A program made the position numbers and the translations under genes. DNA of 64,000 nucleotides from Lachnotalea sp. AF33-28 (GTDB lineage Bacteria > Bacillota > Clostridia > Lachnospirales > Lachnospiraceae), in the NCBI RefSeq assembly GCF_003477885.1, contig NZ_QUEE01000014.1:1-64000 (forward strand). Reading direction: 5' to 3'. Position 1 is the stretch's first letter; every line of letters begins with the position of its first letter. The notes under the pieces are model-generated. The model had not been told where the DNA came from. It was given only the letters and a program-made list of their open reading frames with translations, and did no database searches. Positions 1-8,285 of the stretch are shown here, one piece after another.

Positions 1-14
1 GTGAAAAGCTGGAC

Positions 15-53
15 ACCGAATTACATACCGGTCAGAACTGACATTCGGTTTTT
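15..53 (+). terminator. possible intrinsic terminator reading rightward
   Basis: A 7-bp stem (ACCGAAT at 15-21, ATTCGGT at 43-49) is followed by TTTTA on the plus strand. The gene it would serve lies left of the window. The loop is long (21 nt) and holds a small GTCAG/CTGAC hairpin, so the call is tentative. Confidence 0.35.
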
Positions 54-154
54 AGGAATTTCCACCGAGGGTCTATTAAAGTTACCCTTTTTTCTAAAAA
101 ACATATCAAAATCTTTTTCAAAAAACTCTTGACATATCACCAGAATGCTTTTCT

Positions 155-204
155 TGTCACCAACCGCAGGTTGATGACCTACGCACACTTCAGTGTGCTT
201 TTTT
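155..204 (+). repeat. stand-alone two-hairpin module ending in a T-tract
   Basis: Two hairpins in series: TCACCAACC (157-165) with GGTTGATGA (169-177), then GCACAC (183-188) with GTGTGC (193-198), followed by six T. The second hairpin is a good plus-strand terminator. The same module occurs inside the palindromic element at 27005-27229 (minus strand), where the second stem reads GCGCAC/GTGCGC, a paired change. A TTGACA lies at 129-134, but the -10 position 17 bp downstream is poor (TCTTGT). A small RNA, or a terminator derived from the repeat family, are both possible. Confidence 0.5.
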
Positions 205-224
205 ATAACAGCCCAGCATCGGAA

Positions 225-1139
225 TTATCCCTTTACTGAACCAATCATAACACCTTTTACAAAAAATTTCTGTACAAACGGATACGCTATCAAAAGAGGG
301 ATGGATGAAACCACAATTAAAGAATATTTCATCACCTGAGCCATCTGCAGTTTTAAAGCAACCACCGCCGGATCTTCCACCGTATTCAGATCAATATTCT
401 GATTCAGCAGCAAAATCTCCCGCAAAAACACCTGCAGAGTCTGATAATTTTTATTGTTTACATAGATCATCGCATTGAAATAATCATTCCAGTGGCCCAC
501 CGCATAGTACAGGCACAGCACCGCGAGAATCGGTTTGGACAGGGGCAGAATGATTCTGCGCAGTATCGCAAAATCGTTGCAGCCGTCGATCTTTGCAGCC
601 TCCTGCAGCTCATAGGGAAGGGACGCAAGAAAGGTCCTGCAGATGATGATGTTAAAGCTGCTGACCAGGCCGATCAGAAGCAAAATAAGCGGTGTGTTTA
701 ACAGATGCAGACGGTTAATCACAATATAGGTAGGAATGAGCCCGCCGCCAAACCACATCGGAATGGCTACAAGCCAGCTAAACAAAGGCTTTCCGAACAA
801 ATCCCTCCTAGAGAGCGCATAGGCCGCCATAACAGTCACCAATACATTCAGCGCGGTTCCGCAGGTGGTATACAACAGGCTGTTCCGATATCCGATGAAA
901 ATCCATCGGTTCGTAAATACCTGCCTGTAGCCATCGAGCTGAAATCCTATGGGATACAGCCAGACTTCACCGGCATTGACACTGACCGGATCCGATACCG
1001 ATGCTATGATCACAAAAGCAATCGGATAAAGAGCCAACAGCCCAAATACTACCAGGAGGACGGTAACAGAGATATTAAAGATACGGTTATCCGCGCTTTC
1101 TTTTATAATGTGTTTCTCTTTTCTCATAGATTCATCCAT
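225..1139 (-). CDS. carbohydrate ABC transporter permease (LplC/YtcP type, CUT1)
   Basis: Integral-membrane half of an ABC sugar importer, 304 aa, about six membrane segments. The cytoplasmic EAA loop that docks the ATPase is at about residues 177-205 (ELQEAAKIDG...LPLSKPIL). The C-terminus FFVKGVMIGSVKG is characteristic of LplC-like permeases. It begins 3 nt after the stop of the partner permease, so the two are translationally linked. Met-1 has almost no room for a Shine-Dalgarno; Met-5 (1127) with GGATGG upstream is an alternative start. No solute-binding protein follows before the window edge. Family is clear; substrate is unknown, but the adjacent sialidase-like gene suggests a glycan fragment. 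Confidence 0.9.
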   Translation of the reverse strand: MDESMRKEKHIIKESADNRIFNISVTVLLVVFGLLALYPIAFVIIASVSDPVSVNAGEVWLYPIGFQLDGYRQVFTNRWIFIGYRNSLLYTTCGTALNVLVTVMAAYALSRRDLFGKPLFSWLVAIPMWFGGGLIPTYIVINRLHLLNTPLILLLIGLVSSFNIIICRTFLASLPYELQEAAKIDGCNDFAILRRIILPLSKPILAVLCLYYAVGHWNDYFNAMIYVNNKNYQTLQVFLREILLLNQNIDLNTVEDPAVVALKLQMAQVMKYSLIVVSSIPLLIAYPFVQKFFVKGVMIGSVKG

Positions 1140-1142
1140 CCT

Positions 1143-2057
1143 TCAAAACAGGCTGATATCAGCCGCTTTTTTACTGATACGGTTTACAATTAACAGCAAA
1201 GCTATATTGATCAGAGAATTAAACAGGCCGATCGCCGTTGTATAGGAATACTGCGCTTTTTGGATTCCCATTTTATATACATAGGTGGCAATGATTTCGG
1301 AAGCGGACTGATTCATGGAATTCTGCATTAAAAACGCTTTCTCAAACCCCACACTCATAATGGAGCCGCAGTTGAGAATAAACATGATCACTGCCGTCGG
1401 CAATATCCCGGGCAGATTGATATGCCAGATCCTCTGCAATCGGTTGGCACCGTCAATCTCCGCCGCCTCATGCAGCTGCGGATCGATTCCGGCGAGCGCT
1501 GCGATAAAAATAATGGAACTCCATCCGGTCCCCTGCCAGATACCGGATATAACATACACTGGCCGGAACAGATCCGCTCTCCCCATGAAATCCACCGGCG
1601 TTCCTCCGAAAAAGGTGATGAGTTTATTCACCACTCCAGTGGATGGGGATAAAAACAAGGACAGCATGGAGACCAGCACAACCGTTGATATAAAATACGG
1701 CGCATATGTCAGCGTCTGCACCGCTTTCTTCAGGCGCAGATGCCTGCTCTCATTTAAAAGCAGCGCCAGCAGAATCGGGAAGGGAAATCCCGCCAGCAGT
1801 GAATACACACTGATCTTCACCGTATTTTCCATCAGCATCTTAAACTGCACAGAATTAAAAAAGTAACGGAAGTGCTTCAGCCCCACCCAAGCGCTTCCCC
1901 AAAAGCCTTTGGAGAATTTATAATCACGGAAAGCAATCTGTATACCCACCATGGGCGCATAATTAAAAACAAGCAGATAGATGACTGCCGGCAGCAGCAA
2001 GATGTAGAGCTGCCAGCACCGGGCGGCCTTCTGCAGAAAGTTTTTTCTAGGACTCAT
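1143..2057 (-). CDS. carbohydrate ABC transporter permease (LplB/YteP type, CUT1)
   Basis: Second permease of the same importer, 304 aa from the chosen start (MSPRKNFLQK). GAGGAGG lies about 6 nt before the ATG at 2057; the longer open frame to 2318 only overlaps the upstream gene out of frame. Signatures are the N-terminal segment YILLLPAVIYLLVFNYAPM, typical of LplB/YteP proteins, and the EAA loop LHEAAEIDGANRLQRIWHINLP. The start overlaps the 3' end of the sialidase-like gene by 11 nt, indicating coupling. No ATPase gene is present; CUT1 systems often share one MsmX-like ATPase encoded elsewhere. Confidence 0.9.
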   Translation of the reverse strand: MSPRKNFLQKAARCWQLYILLLPAVIYLLVFNYAPMVGIQIAFRDYKFSKGFWGSAWVGLKHFRYFFNSVQFKMLMENTVKISVYSLLAGFPFPILLALLLNESRHLRLKKAVQTLTYAPYFISTVVLVSMLSLFLSPSTGVVNKLITFFGGTPVDFMGRADLFRPVYVISGIWQGTGWSSIIFIAALAGIDPQLHEAAEIDGANRLQRIWHINLPGILPTAVIMFILNCGSIMSVGFEKAFLMQNSMNQSASEIIATYVYKMGIQKAQYSYTTAIGLFNSLINIALLLIVNRISKKAADISLF

Positions 2058-3183
2058 CGCTTTCCTCCTCTTCGCCGACAGAACGGATCCGACTCCTGCA
2101 GCAGCTGACACATCTTTTACGGTAGGAGCCGTCGGAAACCATTGTCCCTGCAAATATATCTTCCTCCGTAAATCTGGCCAGAAGGATCTCGCCGATATCG
2201 GTTCTTTCGCGGTCATAGATGCAGAAAATACTTCCGTCCGCGCATTCCGCTGCGTCGGGGTAGCTGACATTCTCTCTCTCATCCAGCAGCAGTCTCCACG
2301 GCCAGGTTTCCCCCTCATCCTCCGACAGCAGGGCGGTCAGACGGTTTCTTCCGACAAAATCACAGTGGTTAATCAAGAGCAGCCGTCCGGATTGTAATCT
2401 TCCGATCCAAAATCTGGACGATGGATTCTCAATCCCGCTAAGCCCCGCCGGAAGCCAGCTCTGCCCCTTATCGCAGGAAAAAGTCTGTGCCAACGCCCCA
2501 TGTGCGGTTCTCACCAGCATCCAGAGAATCCCGTCTCTGCGCTCCACCGCCATCGCTTCATCAAAACAGTTAGTCTCGTATAATTTGACAGTTCCAAAAA
2601 AACGCTCCCAGCTCGCCCCGTGATCACAGCTGATATTATAGGCATATCTGTCATGGGTCCAGTCATAAGGGCACATGAGTATTCTTTGATCGGACAGCAC
2701 CGTGGGACGGCACCGCAAAAAGCCGTCACTGATTCTGACCGGAGGTGTCCAAACCGGACGGGATGACTCCGGCTCCTGCGTAGTAACGGCCCATACACCG
2801 AATATTCCATCCGTATATTCCAGACACCTTCCATTTTCGTCCTTCTGCTCTGAATCCTCTGTCTGAGTCCAGAACACCCAGAGCTTTTCCGCCGGATCCA
2901 TCCATAACTGTATATCCATGGCTCTTAAACGGATCTCGGGACGGCTGTCTATAACAAGTACCGGATCGCTCCATGTGCTGCCTTCGTCATCGCTGTAAAC
3001 CAGAAGATTATAATTGTTCTCATCCGGTTCACAAATGCCTCCGCTGTACCATCCTGCCCACAGTCTGCCGCCGGCGGTTCTCGCGATGGTCGGGCAGCCC
3101 TGCCATTTTCTAAAATCCAATGAGTATGCTTCGCCTGGCTCGCTGATCAGCGCCGCCGGCTCCAGAATTCCCTTTTTGTCCAT
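2047..3183 (-). CDS. sialidase-like (BNR/Asp-box) glycoside hydrolase family protein
   Basis: A 378-aa soluble protein with no signal peptide. Four Asp-box (SxDxGxTW) motifs are visible: SDDEGSTW, SCDHGASW, SCDKGQSW and SEDEGETW, the hallmark of six-bladed sialidase propellers. An early QGCPTIARTAGGRLWAGWYS segment resembles the FRIP/RxP region of exo-alpha-sialidase-like proteins. The start is the ATG at 3183, with GAGGAGG 8 nt upstream; an earlier in-frame ATG at 3204 precedes that site. First gene of a unit with two sugar permeases. Cytoplasmic location suggests it acts on an imported oligosaccharide, which is inference; the sugar released is unknown. Confidence 0.8.
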   Translation of the reverse strand: MDKKGILEPAALISEPGEAYSLDFRKWQGCPTIARTAGGRLWAGWYSGGICEPDENNYNLLVYSDDEGSTWSDPVLVIDSRPEIRLRAMDIQLWMDPAEKLWVFWTQTEDSEQKDENGRCLEYTDGIFGVWAVTTQEPESSRPVWTPPVRISDGFLRCRPTVLSDQRILMCPYDWTHDRYAYNISCDHGASWERFFGTVKLYETNCFDEAMAVERRDGILWMLVRTAHGALAQTFSCDKGQSWLPAGLSGIENPSSRFWIGRLQSGRLLLINHCDFVGRNRLTALLSEDEGETWPWRLLLDERENVSYPDAAECADGSIFCIYDRERTDIGEILLARFTEEDIFAGTMVSDGSYRKRCVSCCRSRIRSVGEEEESDES

Positions 3184-3340
3184 TTTGATTTCCTCCTCAC
3201 GCATTGTAGTTTACCGGTACACAGCAGTTATATCTACAAGCCATTTTTGATCCGGTTTGATCTTTCTTGTCTTTCATTAGAGCCATTTTCAATAAAACTG
3301 GTGATTATTGCTCTATGCCGGAACAAGAGCCGCTATTTTT

Positions 3341-3368
3341 CCGCCGCAGTGCGTTCCTGCCCGGAGGG
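3341..3368. repeat. 28-bp dispersed repeat, copy 1
   Basis: The 28-mer beginning CCGCCGCAGTGCG and ending CCTGCCCGGAGGG recurs at 8533-8560 with one difference (T for A after GCG). Both copies lie in gaps downstream of minus-strand genes, each followed by an A/T-rich run. On the minus strand it contains a CCCTCCGGG mini-hairpin. Function unknown. Confidence 0.75.
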
Positions 3369-3369
3369 C

Positions 3370-3416
3370 TTTTTATTACATAGGAGAGTTCGGAAAACTT
3401 TCCTATGTAATAAAAA
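3370..3416. other. 16-bp inverted repeat hairpin between truA and the sialidase-like gene
   Basis: A 16-nt arm (TTTTTATTACATAGGA, 3370-3385) is exactly repeated in inverse at 3401-3416. It abuts the truA terminator on one side and the 28-bp repeat on the other. Neither strand has a T-tract directly after the stem, so it is an added hairpin, possibly an RNA 3'-end stabiliser, rather than a clear terminator. Confidence 0.6.
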
Positions 3417-3446
3417 AAAACGAACCGGATTTATCCAGTTCGTTTT
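3412..3446 (-). terminator. intrinsic terminator of the ecf-truA operon
   Basis: On the minus strand the stem ACGAACTGGAT / ATCCGGTTCGT (plus positions 3420-3430 and 3433-3443, one G-T pair) is followed by nine T. It begins about 18 nt after the truA stop codon. Confidence 0.85.
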
Positions 3447-3463
3447 TCCCATATCATATGATT

Positions 3464-4213
3464 TTAAACCGCTTCCTCTTCAAAACGGATCTCTTTCAGG
3501 AACAGCCCCCAGGCCGGCGCCTTCGGCCCCGCCTGTCCGCGGTCCCTCGCTTCCAGAATCTCTTTCACATGCACCGGTGGATACATCCCGTATCCGACGG
3601 ACAAAAGCGTCCCCACAATTATGCGGACCATGTTGTAGAGGAAACCGTTCCCGGTGACGCACACACGGATCAGATCCCCTTCGCGTTTTACATCCAGGCT
3701 GTATACGGTGCGCACAGTGCTCTCCACCTGGCTGCCTGCCGAACAGAAGCTTTTGAAATCATGCTCTCCCACCAAAAATTCCGCCGCCTTTTGCATGTTC
3801 TGCTCGTTTAACGGGCGGTGGACAAAATAGGCATAGAGCCTCTCTGTTGGAAGTTCAAAGGTTCTGTTTAAGATGCGGTACTCATAGGTCTTTCTGGATA
3901 CGCATCTGCGGGGATGAAAATCCGCCGCCACCTCGCAGGAATGCTGTATGCGGATATCCTCCGGCAGCCTGGTATTTAAGGCGTAGGAAATCTTCTCTGG
4001 AGGAATCCGCGTCACCGTATCAAATACGGCCACATTGCCCATGGCATGAACGCCGGAATCCGTTCGGCTGGCGCCGGTCACACGGATGGGCTCCCCAAGC
4101 AGCTCCGACAGATGGCGGTTTAATACCGCTTCCACGGTGATCCCGTTATCCTGTACCTGCCAGCCGCAGTAATTGGTGCCGTCATAGGCTACCGTCAGTT
4201 TTATGCGCTTCAT
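3464..4213 (-). CDS. truA: tRNA pseudouridine(38-40) synthase TruA
   Basis: Converts uridines 38-40 of the tRNA anticodon arm to pseudouridine. 249 aa, the usual size. The catalytic aspartate is D52 in GASRTDSGVHAMGN; the N-terminal KLTVAYDGTNYCGWQ and the later YEYRILN and FLYNMVRIIVGTLLSVG segments match the family. Last gene of the ecf cluster, followed by a terminator. The leader before the ATG is a purine-rich tandem repeat (4217-4254, minus strand) whose AGAGAG is a weak ribosome-binding site. Confidence 0.97.
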   Translation of the reverse strand: MKRIKLTVAYDGTNYCGWQVQDNGITVEAVLNRHLSELLGEPIRVTGASRTDSGVHAMGNVAVFDTVTRIPPEKISYALNTRLPEDIRIQHSCEVAADFHPRRCVSRKTYEYRILNRTFELPTERLYAYFVHRPLNEQNMQKAAEFLVGEHDFKSFCSAGSQVESTVRTVYSLDVKREGDLIRVCVTGNGFLYNMVRIIVGTLLSVGYGMYPPVHVKEILEARDRGQAGPKAPAWGLFLKEIRFEEEAV

Positions 4214-4216
4214 ATT

Positions 4217-4254
4217 ATATCTCTCTTTTATATCTCTTTTTATATCTCTCTTTT
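4217..4254 (-). repeat. three tandem 12-13 bp units in the truA leader
   Basis: ATATCTCTCTTTT, ATATCTCTTTTT, ATATCTCTCTTTT lie back to back (4217-4229, 4230-4241, 4242-4254). On the transcribed strand they give three AAAGAGAGAT blocks immediately before the truA start, so copy number could tune the ribosome-binding region. Confidence 0.7.
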
Positions 4255-4304
4255 CAGAGTAATGTCACACATTGGTTCAGACAAACCGTCCCTGCATAAC
4301 CGGA

Positions 4305-5111
4305 TTAAAGGGGCACCGTTTTTGACAGGACGACCACTAACGCCAGATAGCCGGCATAAAACAGATATACGAGCCGGTCCGCCCGCTGATACTTTAACGG
4401 TTTCATCTTCGTCCTTCCCTCTCCCCCGCGGTAACAGCGCGCTTCCATCGCCATAGCCAGATCCGTGGCGCGCCGGAAGGCGGATATGAACAGTGGCACG
4501 AGAAGCGGCACAAGCCCTTTTGCCTTCTGCATCAGGGAACCGTTCTCAAAATCCGCTCCCCTGGCGGTCTGCGCCTTCATGATCTTGTCCGTCTCCTCGA
4601 TCAGGATCGGGATAAAGCGCAGCGCAATGGACATCATCATGGCGATTTCATGTACCGGGATGCGGATATAGTTTAAAAAGTGCAGGCTTTTTTCCAGACC
4701 GTCCGTCAGCTGGTTCGGCGTGGTGGTAAACGTCATCATCGACGATCCCATGATCAGAAATACCAGCCTTAACGCCATAAAAAATGCCAGACGGACGCCC
4801 TGCTTCGTAATGCGGAAGATCCAGAAACTAACCAGCGTGTCGCCGTCTGTCAGAAAGAGATTAAATATCACGCTGAACAGCAGCAGGAACAGGATCGGTT
4901 TTATCCCCTTTACAATGAATTTAAACGGTACTTTTGATACGCGGATCACAATGGCCAGAAACACCGCGGATATCAGATATCCCACAATGCCGTCCGCCAG
5001 GAACAAAGAGATAATATATACCATTGTTCCGAACAGTTTAGTCCTTGGGTCCAGTTTATGGATGAACGAATCCACCGGATAATACTGGCCCAGCGTCATA
5101 TCTCTAATCAT
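4305..5111 (-). CDS. ecfT: energy-coupling factor transporter transmembrane protein EcfT
   Basis: Scaffold membrane subunit of an ECF vitamin/metal importer, linking the EcfA1/EcfA2 ATPases to interchangeable S-components. About 268 aa from the start MIRDMTLGQYY at 5111, with AGGGA about 6 nt upstream; the longer frame to 5162 adds a non-conserved head. MTLGQYYPVDSFIHKLDPRTK is the family's opening. The coupling helices carry the Ala-Arg-Gly motifs: TARGADF around AQTARGADFENG, and MAMEARCYRGGEGRTK near the C-terminus. No S-component gene is local, as in group II ECF systems. Confidence 0.95.
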   Translation of the reverse strand: MIRDMTLGQYYPVDSFIHKLDPRTKLFGTMVYIISLFLADGIVGYLISAVFLAIVIRVSKVPFKFIVKGIKPILFLLLFSVIFNLFLTDGDTLVSFWIFRITKQGVRLAFFMALRLVFLIMGSSMMTFTTTPNQLTDGLEKSLHFLNYIRIPVHEIAMMMSIALRFIPILIEETDKIMKAQTARGADFENGSLMQKAKGLVPLLVPLFISAFRRATDLAMAMEARCYRGGEGRTKMKPLKYQRADRLVYLFYAGYLALVVVLSKTVPL

Positions 5112-5194
5112 AGTTTCCCTCATTTCCATGCAGCCGGTCGAGCGCCTTTTGCTGCTCTCCATGCCTGCTGTATATTATAAGCCTCTGTGTAAAC

Positions 5195-6460
5195 TTAACG
5201 GTAGGAATCCCGTGACAGCCTGACGGTGTCCACCAGTTCCTCTCCCAGATATTTCTTAAGGTACGACTCCGACCGTTTGCTGCTGATCCTGACCGAAGCG
5301 GGTTCATAGCGATAACCCTCCAGCGCGTTTTCATTGGACCAAAGCTTAAATGTCACCTTCCCGCCGCCGGCTTTCGCCGTAATGCAGATCGGGTAATCAA
5401 GCGTGTTCTCAAACACCAGATCCTTATAGCCCTTGGCTATAGCAGCATCCAACCCTATGGGAACATAGGTGACCACCATGCTGTGGGGATGCCTCTCGAT
5501 GGGTATGATCCCAGCCCGCAATAACGACCCGTACAGCGTGGTGCAGACCTGGCAGATTCCCCCGCCCATCCCCTCCACCACACGGCCGTTATCAAACTGC
5601 GGAGCATACACATAGCCGTTGGCTCTGGTCCTCTCCTGTATCGCCTTATCCACGGACAGGCTCTCACCCGGATACAGGATCAGATTGTCGATTTTGGCGG
5701 ATGCATTTTCCACGTTGGTGGCTTTCGCCGATTTCGCCTTATACTCCGTTGTAAACTCGGAAATACAGGTGTTGATGGTCTCCAGCATACGCTCCTTCTG
5801 GCTCAACGGATCGGCCGTCCCCGCCAGCTCAATGTTTATGCTGTCCGTTCCCGCGCTTTCTTCCAGCGCCGAAAGCAGCGCGTCCGCAATCTCACCGGCA
5901 TCGATCGAATAACCGTCTTTCCCGCTCACAAGACAGATCTGATCATTTTCAACGGAGAATTGAGGCGGGCACTTCTCCTGGAAGCACTCCCCGGCGATTC
6001 TTTCTGCCAAAGGCTCCACACTCTCCCTGTCATAATCCCCGCGCAGATTGATATAGACCGGCGTGGCCTGATAGACGCCTTTAAGCATCAGATACTGCAG
6101 AATATACGGCAGCTCCTTATCCGCGCCGACAATCCGCGCGGCGGCAATGCCGCTTTGTTCAAAGCTTGGCAAAAAATCCGCCATGGTGAAGCTATAGGTC
6201 CTGCCGTTTCCCAGATGAAGTGTGATCTGTTTTTTTAAATACTCCTGCTTGACAGCTTCGATCACTTCGCTGATTTCTTCGACGGTCATGCCGGATACGT
6301 CCACTCCGTTGACGGCCTTATTCGGATAAGCCATCTGCCGGAACGCTTCCACATCCGCCGCGATCACCGGCCGGGCCCAGACAAAATATGCGATCTCGCC
6401 CGCAAAAAACAACAGGGCCGCCGCTACGATGATAATTTTAATTGTTCGGTATTTTCTCAT
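5195..6460 (-). CDS. VanW family protein with peptidoglycan-binding-like domain
   Basis: 421 aa with one N-terminal membrane anchor (residues about 8-30) and an outside domain. The N-terminal half resembles the YoaR/PG_binding_4 repeat (NGVDVSGMTVEEISEVIEAV). The C-terminal third is the VanW domain: GVEGMGGGICQVCTTLY-type segment (VVEGMGGGICQVCTTLY), ERHPHSMVVTYVPIGLDAAI and LVFENTLDYPI. VanW domains occur in vancomycin clusters, but most copies, as here, are housekeeping cell-envelope proteins of unknown activity. It starts inside the ecfA2 3' end (23-nt overlap), so it is cotranscribed with the ECF genes. Confidence 0.85.
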   Translation of the reverse strand: MRKYRTIKIIIVAAALLFFAGEIAYFVWARPVIAADVEAFRQMAYPNKAVNGVDVSGMTVEEISEVIEAVKQEYLKKQITLHLGNGRTYSFTMADFLPSFEQSGIAAARIVGADKELPYILQYLMLKGVYQATPVYINLRGDYDRESVEPLAERIAGECFQEKCPPQFSVENDQICLVSGKDGYSIDAGEIADALLSALEESAGTDSINIELAGTADPLSQKERMLETINTCISEFTTEYKAKSAKATNVENASAKIDNLILYPGESLSVDKAIQERTRANGYVYAPQFDNGRVVEGMGGGICQVCTTLYGSLLRAGIIPIERHPHSMVVTYVPIGLDAAIAKGYKDLVFENTLDYPICITAKAGGGKVTFKLWSNENALEGYRYEPASVRISSKRSESYLKKYLGEELVDTVRLSRDSYR

Positions 6461-7307
6461 TCGTTTCCTGCAATGCTTTCAGGATCTCCTGCTTCGCCTC
6501 TTCTACGGTAATCGCCTCCGCCTTGATGGGAAAGCCCTTCTCCATCAAGGCATGGGTGATATAGGTTACCTGGGGAGCCGCCAGCCCCACTTTCTCCAGC
6601 TCACGGTAATGATGAAACACCTTGCCCGGCGTATCATCAAAGAGCACCTCTCCGTGATTCATGACAATGATGCGGTCCACATACTTCGCCACATCCTCCA
6701 TGCTGTGCGAAACCAGGATAACCGTGATATTGCGCTCCTGTTTCAGTTTTGATATCTGATCCAGGATCTCATCTCTCCCCTTCGGATCAAGGCCGGCGGT
6801 GGGTTCATCCAGTATCAACACCTCCGGCTTCATAGCCAGAACACCGGCTATGGCCACGCGTCGCTTCTGACCTCCGGACAGCTCAAATGGGGATTTGCTG
6901 TCATAGGACTCATCCAGTCCCACCAGCTCCATCGCCTCCCTGGCTCTCTGCTTCACCTCATCCTCCGGCAGCCCCTGATTCTTGGGACCAAAGCAGACAT
7001 CGGAAAACACATCGACCTCAAAGAGCTGATGCTCCGGATATTGGAATACCAGACCCACTTTGCTGCGCAGATCCCTCATCTTATAGCCCTCAGCGTAAAT
7101 ATTCTGCCCATTAAAATATATTTCTCCGGACGTCGCGCGGATCAGGCCGTTGAGATGCTGTATCAAAGTGGATTTTCCCGATCCCGTATGGCCGATCAGT
7201 CCGATAAACTGTCCGTCTCCGATCTTCAGATTCACATTTTTGAGGGCTCCCACTTCCATGACGGTGTTTTCACCGTAAATATAGCAGACGTTCTTCAGTT
7301 CAATCAT
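6438..7307 (-). CDS. ecfA2: energy-coupling factor ATPase EcfA2
   Basis: Second ATPase of the ECF module, 289 aa. Walker A GHTGSGKST (about residues 37-45), Q-loop FQYPEHQLF, signature LSGGQKRR, Walker B VLILDEPTAGLD and switch His in ILVSHSMEDV are all intact. The YPEHQLFE Q-loop is typical of EcfA2 as opposed to EcfA1. Overlaps ecfA1 by 8 nt and the VanW gene by 23 nt. Confidence 0.95.
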   Translation of the reverse strand: MIELKNVCYIYGENTVMEVGALKNVNLKIGDGQFIGLIGHTGSGKSTLIQHLNGLIRATSGEIYFNGQNIYAEGYKMRDLRSKVGLVFQYPEHQLFEVDVFSDVCFGPKNQGLPEDEVKQRAREAMELVGLDESYDSKSPFELSGGQKRRVAIAGVLAMKPEVLILDEPTAGLDPKGRDEILDQISKLKQERNITVILVSHSMEDVAKYVDRIIVMNHGEVLFDDTPGKVFHHYRELEKVGLAAPQVTYITHALMEKGFPIKAEAITVEEAKQEILKALQETNEKIPNN

Positions 7308-8193
7308 GCTGCGCCTCTTTTCCGCTCCCGTCCGCCTTCCAGACAGACATCAGTTCTTTCACAAACGCATCTATGGTGAGTATGCCGTCAGGCAGCTTTA
7401 CCCCGGCCTTTTTAAGTTCATAGGCAAGCTCCGTCACCTGCGGGACATCCAGCTGATAGGACTTGACGGTCTCCACCTGGGAAAAGACCTCCTTCGGCGT
7501 GCCGTCCATCACGATCTTTCCTCGGTCCATCACGATCACCCGGTCGGCCTGAATCGCTTCCTCCATATAATGGGTGATCAGTATCACTGTGATATTCTCC
7601 TGCCGGTTCAGCTCCTTGACTGTGCGGATCACCTCGTGGCGGCCGTTGGGATCCAGCATGGCAGTAGGCTCATCCAATACAATGCATCTCGGCTTCATCG
7701 CCATCACGCCTGCAATGGCCACACGCTGCTTCTGACCGCCCGACAGCTTGTTGGGGGAATGGCTGCGGTATGCCGTCATACCTACCGCTTCCAGGCTGGC
7801 ATTCACACGCTGCCATATCTCCCCGGTGGGCACACCGATATTCTCCGGCCCGAACCCCACGTCTTCCTCCACAACGCTGCCGATGATCTGGTTGTCCGGA
7901 TTCTGGAACACCATGCCGGCAGTCTGCCGGATATCCCAGAGATTCTCCTCCTCTTTGCTGTCCCTTTCACCGATCCAGACCGTCCCCTCCGTCGGCATCA
8001 GCAGCGCGTTCATATGCTTGGCCAGTGTGGATTTGCCGGAACCGTTATGACCGAGGACGGCAACAAAATCTCCTTCTTTTATATCTACATCCACGCCGTC
8101 TATGGCGCGGTCCGTTTCTTCCATATTATTCTCTTCATCGCGCCTGATATAGTCATATACCAGTTTCGCAGTCTTTATAATGCCCATAGACAT
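7300..8193 (-). CDS. ecfA1: energy-coupling factor ATPase EcfA1
   Basis: First ATPase of the ECF module, 297 aa. Walker A GHNGSGKST, Q-loop FQNPDNQIIGSVVEEDV (the PDNQ form marks EcfA1), signature LSGGQKQR, Walker B IVLDEPTAMLD, switch His in ILITHYMEEA. The ATG at 8193 has AAAGG about 7 nt upstream. The operon has its own sigma-A-type promoter at 8215-8243 and an upstream terminator, so it is separated from the rplQ transcript. Confidence 0.95.
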   Translation of the reverse strand: MSMGIIKTAKLVYDYIRRDEENNMEETDRAIDGVDVDIKEGDFVAVLGHNGSGKSTLAKHMNALLMPTEGTVWIGERDSKEEENLWDIRQTAGMVFQNPDNQIIGSVVEEDVGFGPENIGVPTGEIWQRVNASLEAVGMTAYRSHSPNKLSGGQKQRVAIAGVMAMKPRCIVLDEPTAMLDPNGRHEVIRTVKELNRQENITVILITHYMEEAIQADRVIVMDRGKIVMDGTPKEVFSQVETVKSYQLDVPQVTELAYELKKAGVKLPDGILTIDAFVKELMSVWKADGSGKEAQHD

Positions 8194-8214
8194 GCCCCTA
8201 CCTTTCAGATTTTC

Positions 8215-8243
8215 ATTGTAATAGATTTCAGGGAAATATGCAA
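8215..8243 (-). promoter_or_regulatory. sigma-A-type promoter of the ecfA1-ecfA2-VanW-ecfT-truA operon
   Basis: Minus strand: -35 TTGCAT (8238-8243), 17-bp spacer, -10 TACAAT (8215-8220), about 22 nt upstream of the ecfA1 start. Confidence 0.75.
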
Positions 8244-8255
8244 GGTAAATAGAGT

Positions 8256-8284
8256 GAAAAAGAATCCTGCGAACGGGATTCTTT
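8256..8284 (-). terminator. intrinsic terminator upstream of ecfA1
   Basis: Minus-strand stem AAAGAATCC/GGATTCTTT (8276-8284 and 8259-8267) running into five T. With the rplQ terminator it insulates the ecf operon from the ribosomal transcript. Confidence 0.65.
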
Positions 8285-8285
8285 C

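Noticed and set aside
5195..6460. vancomycin resistance
   Set aside because: Only a VanW domain is present, with no vanHAX ligase or dehydrogenase genes; such domains are common housekeeping proteins.
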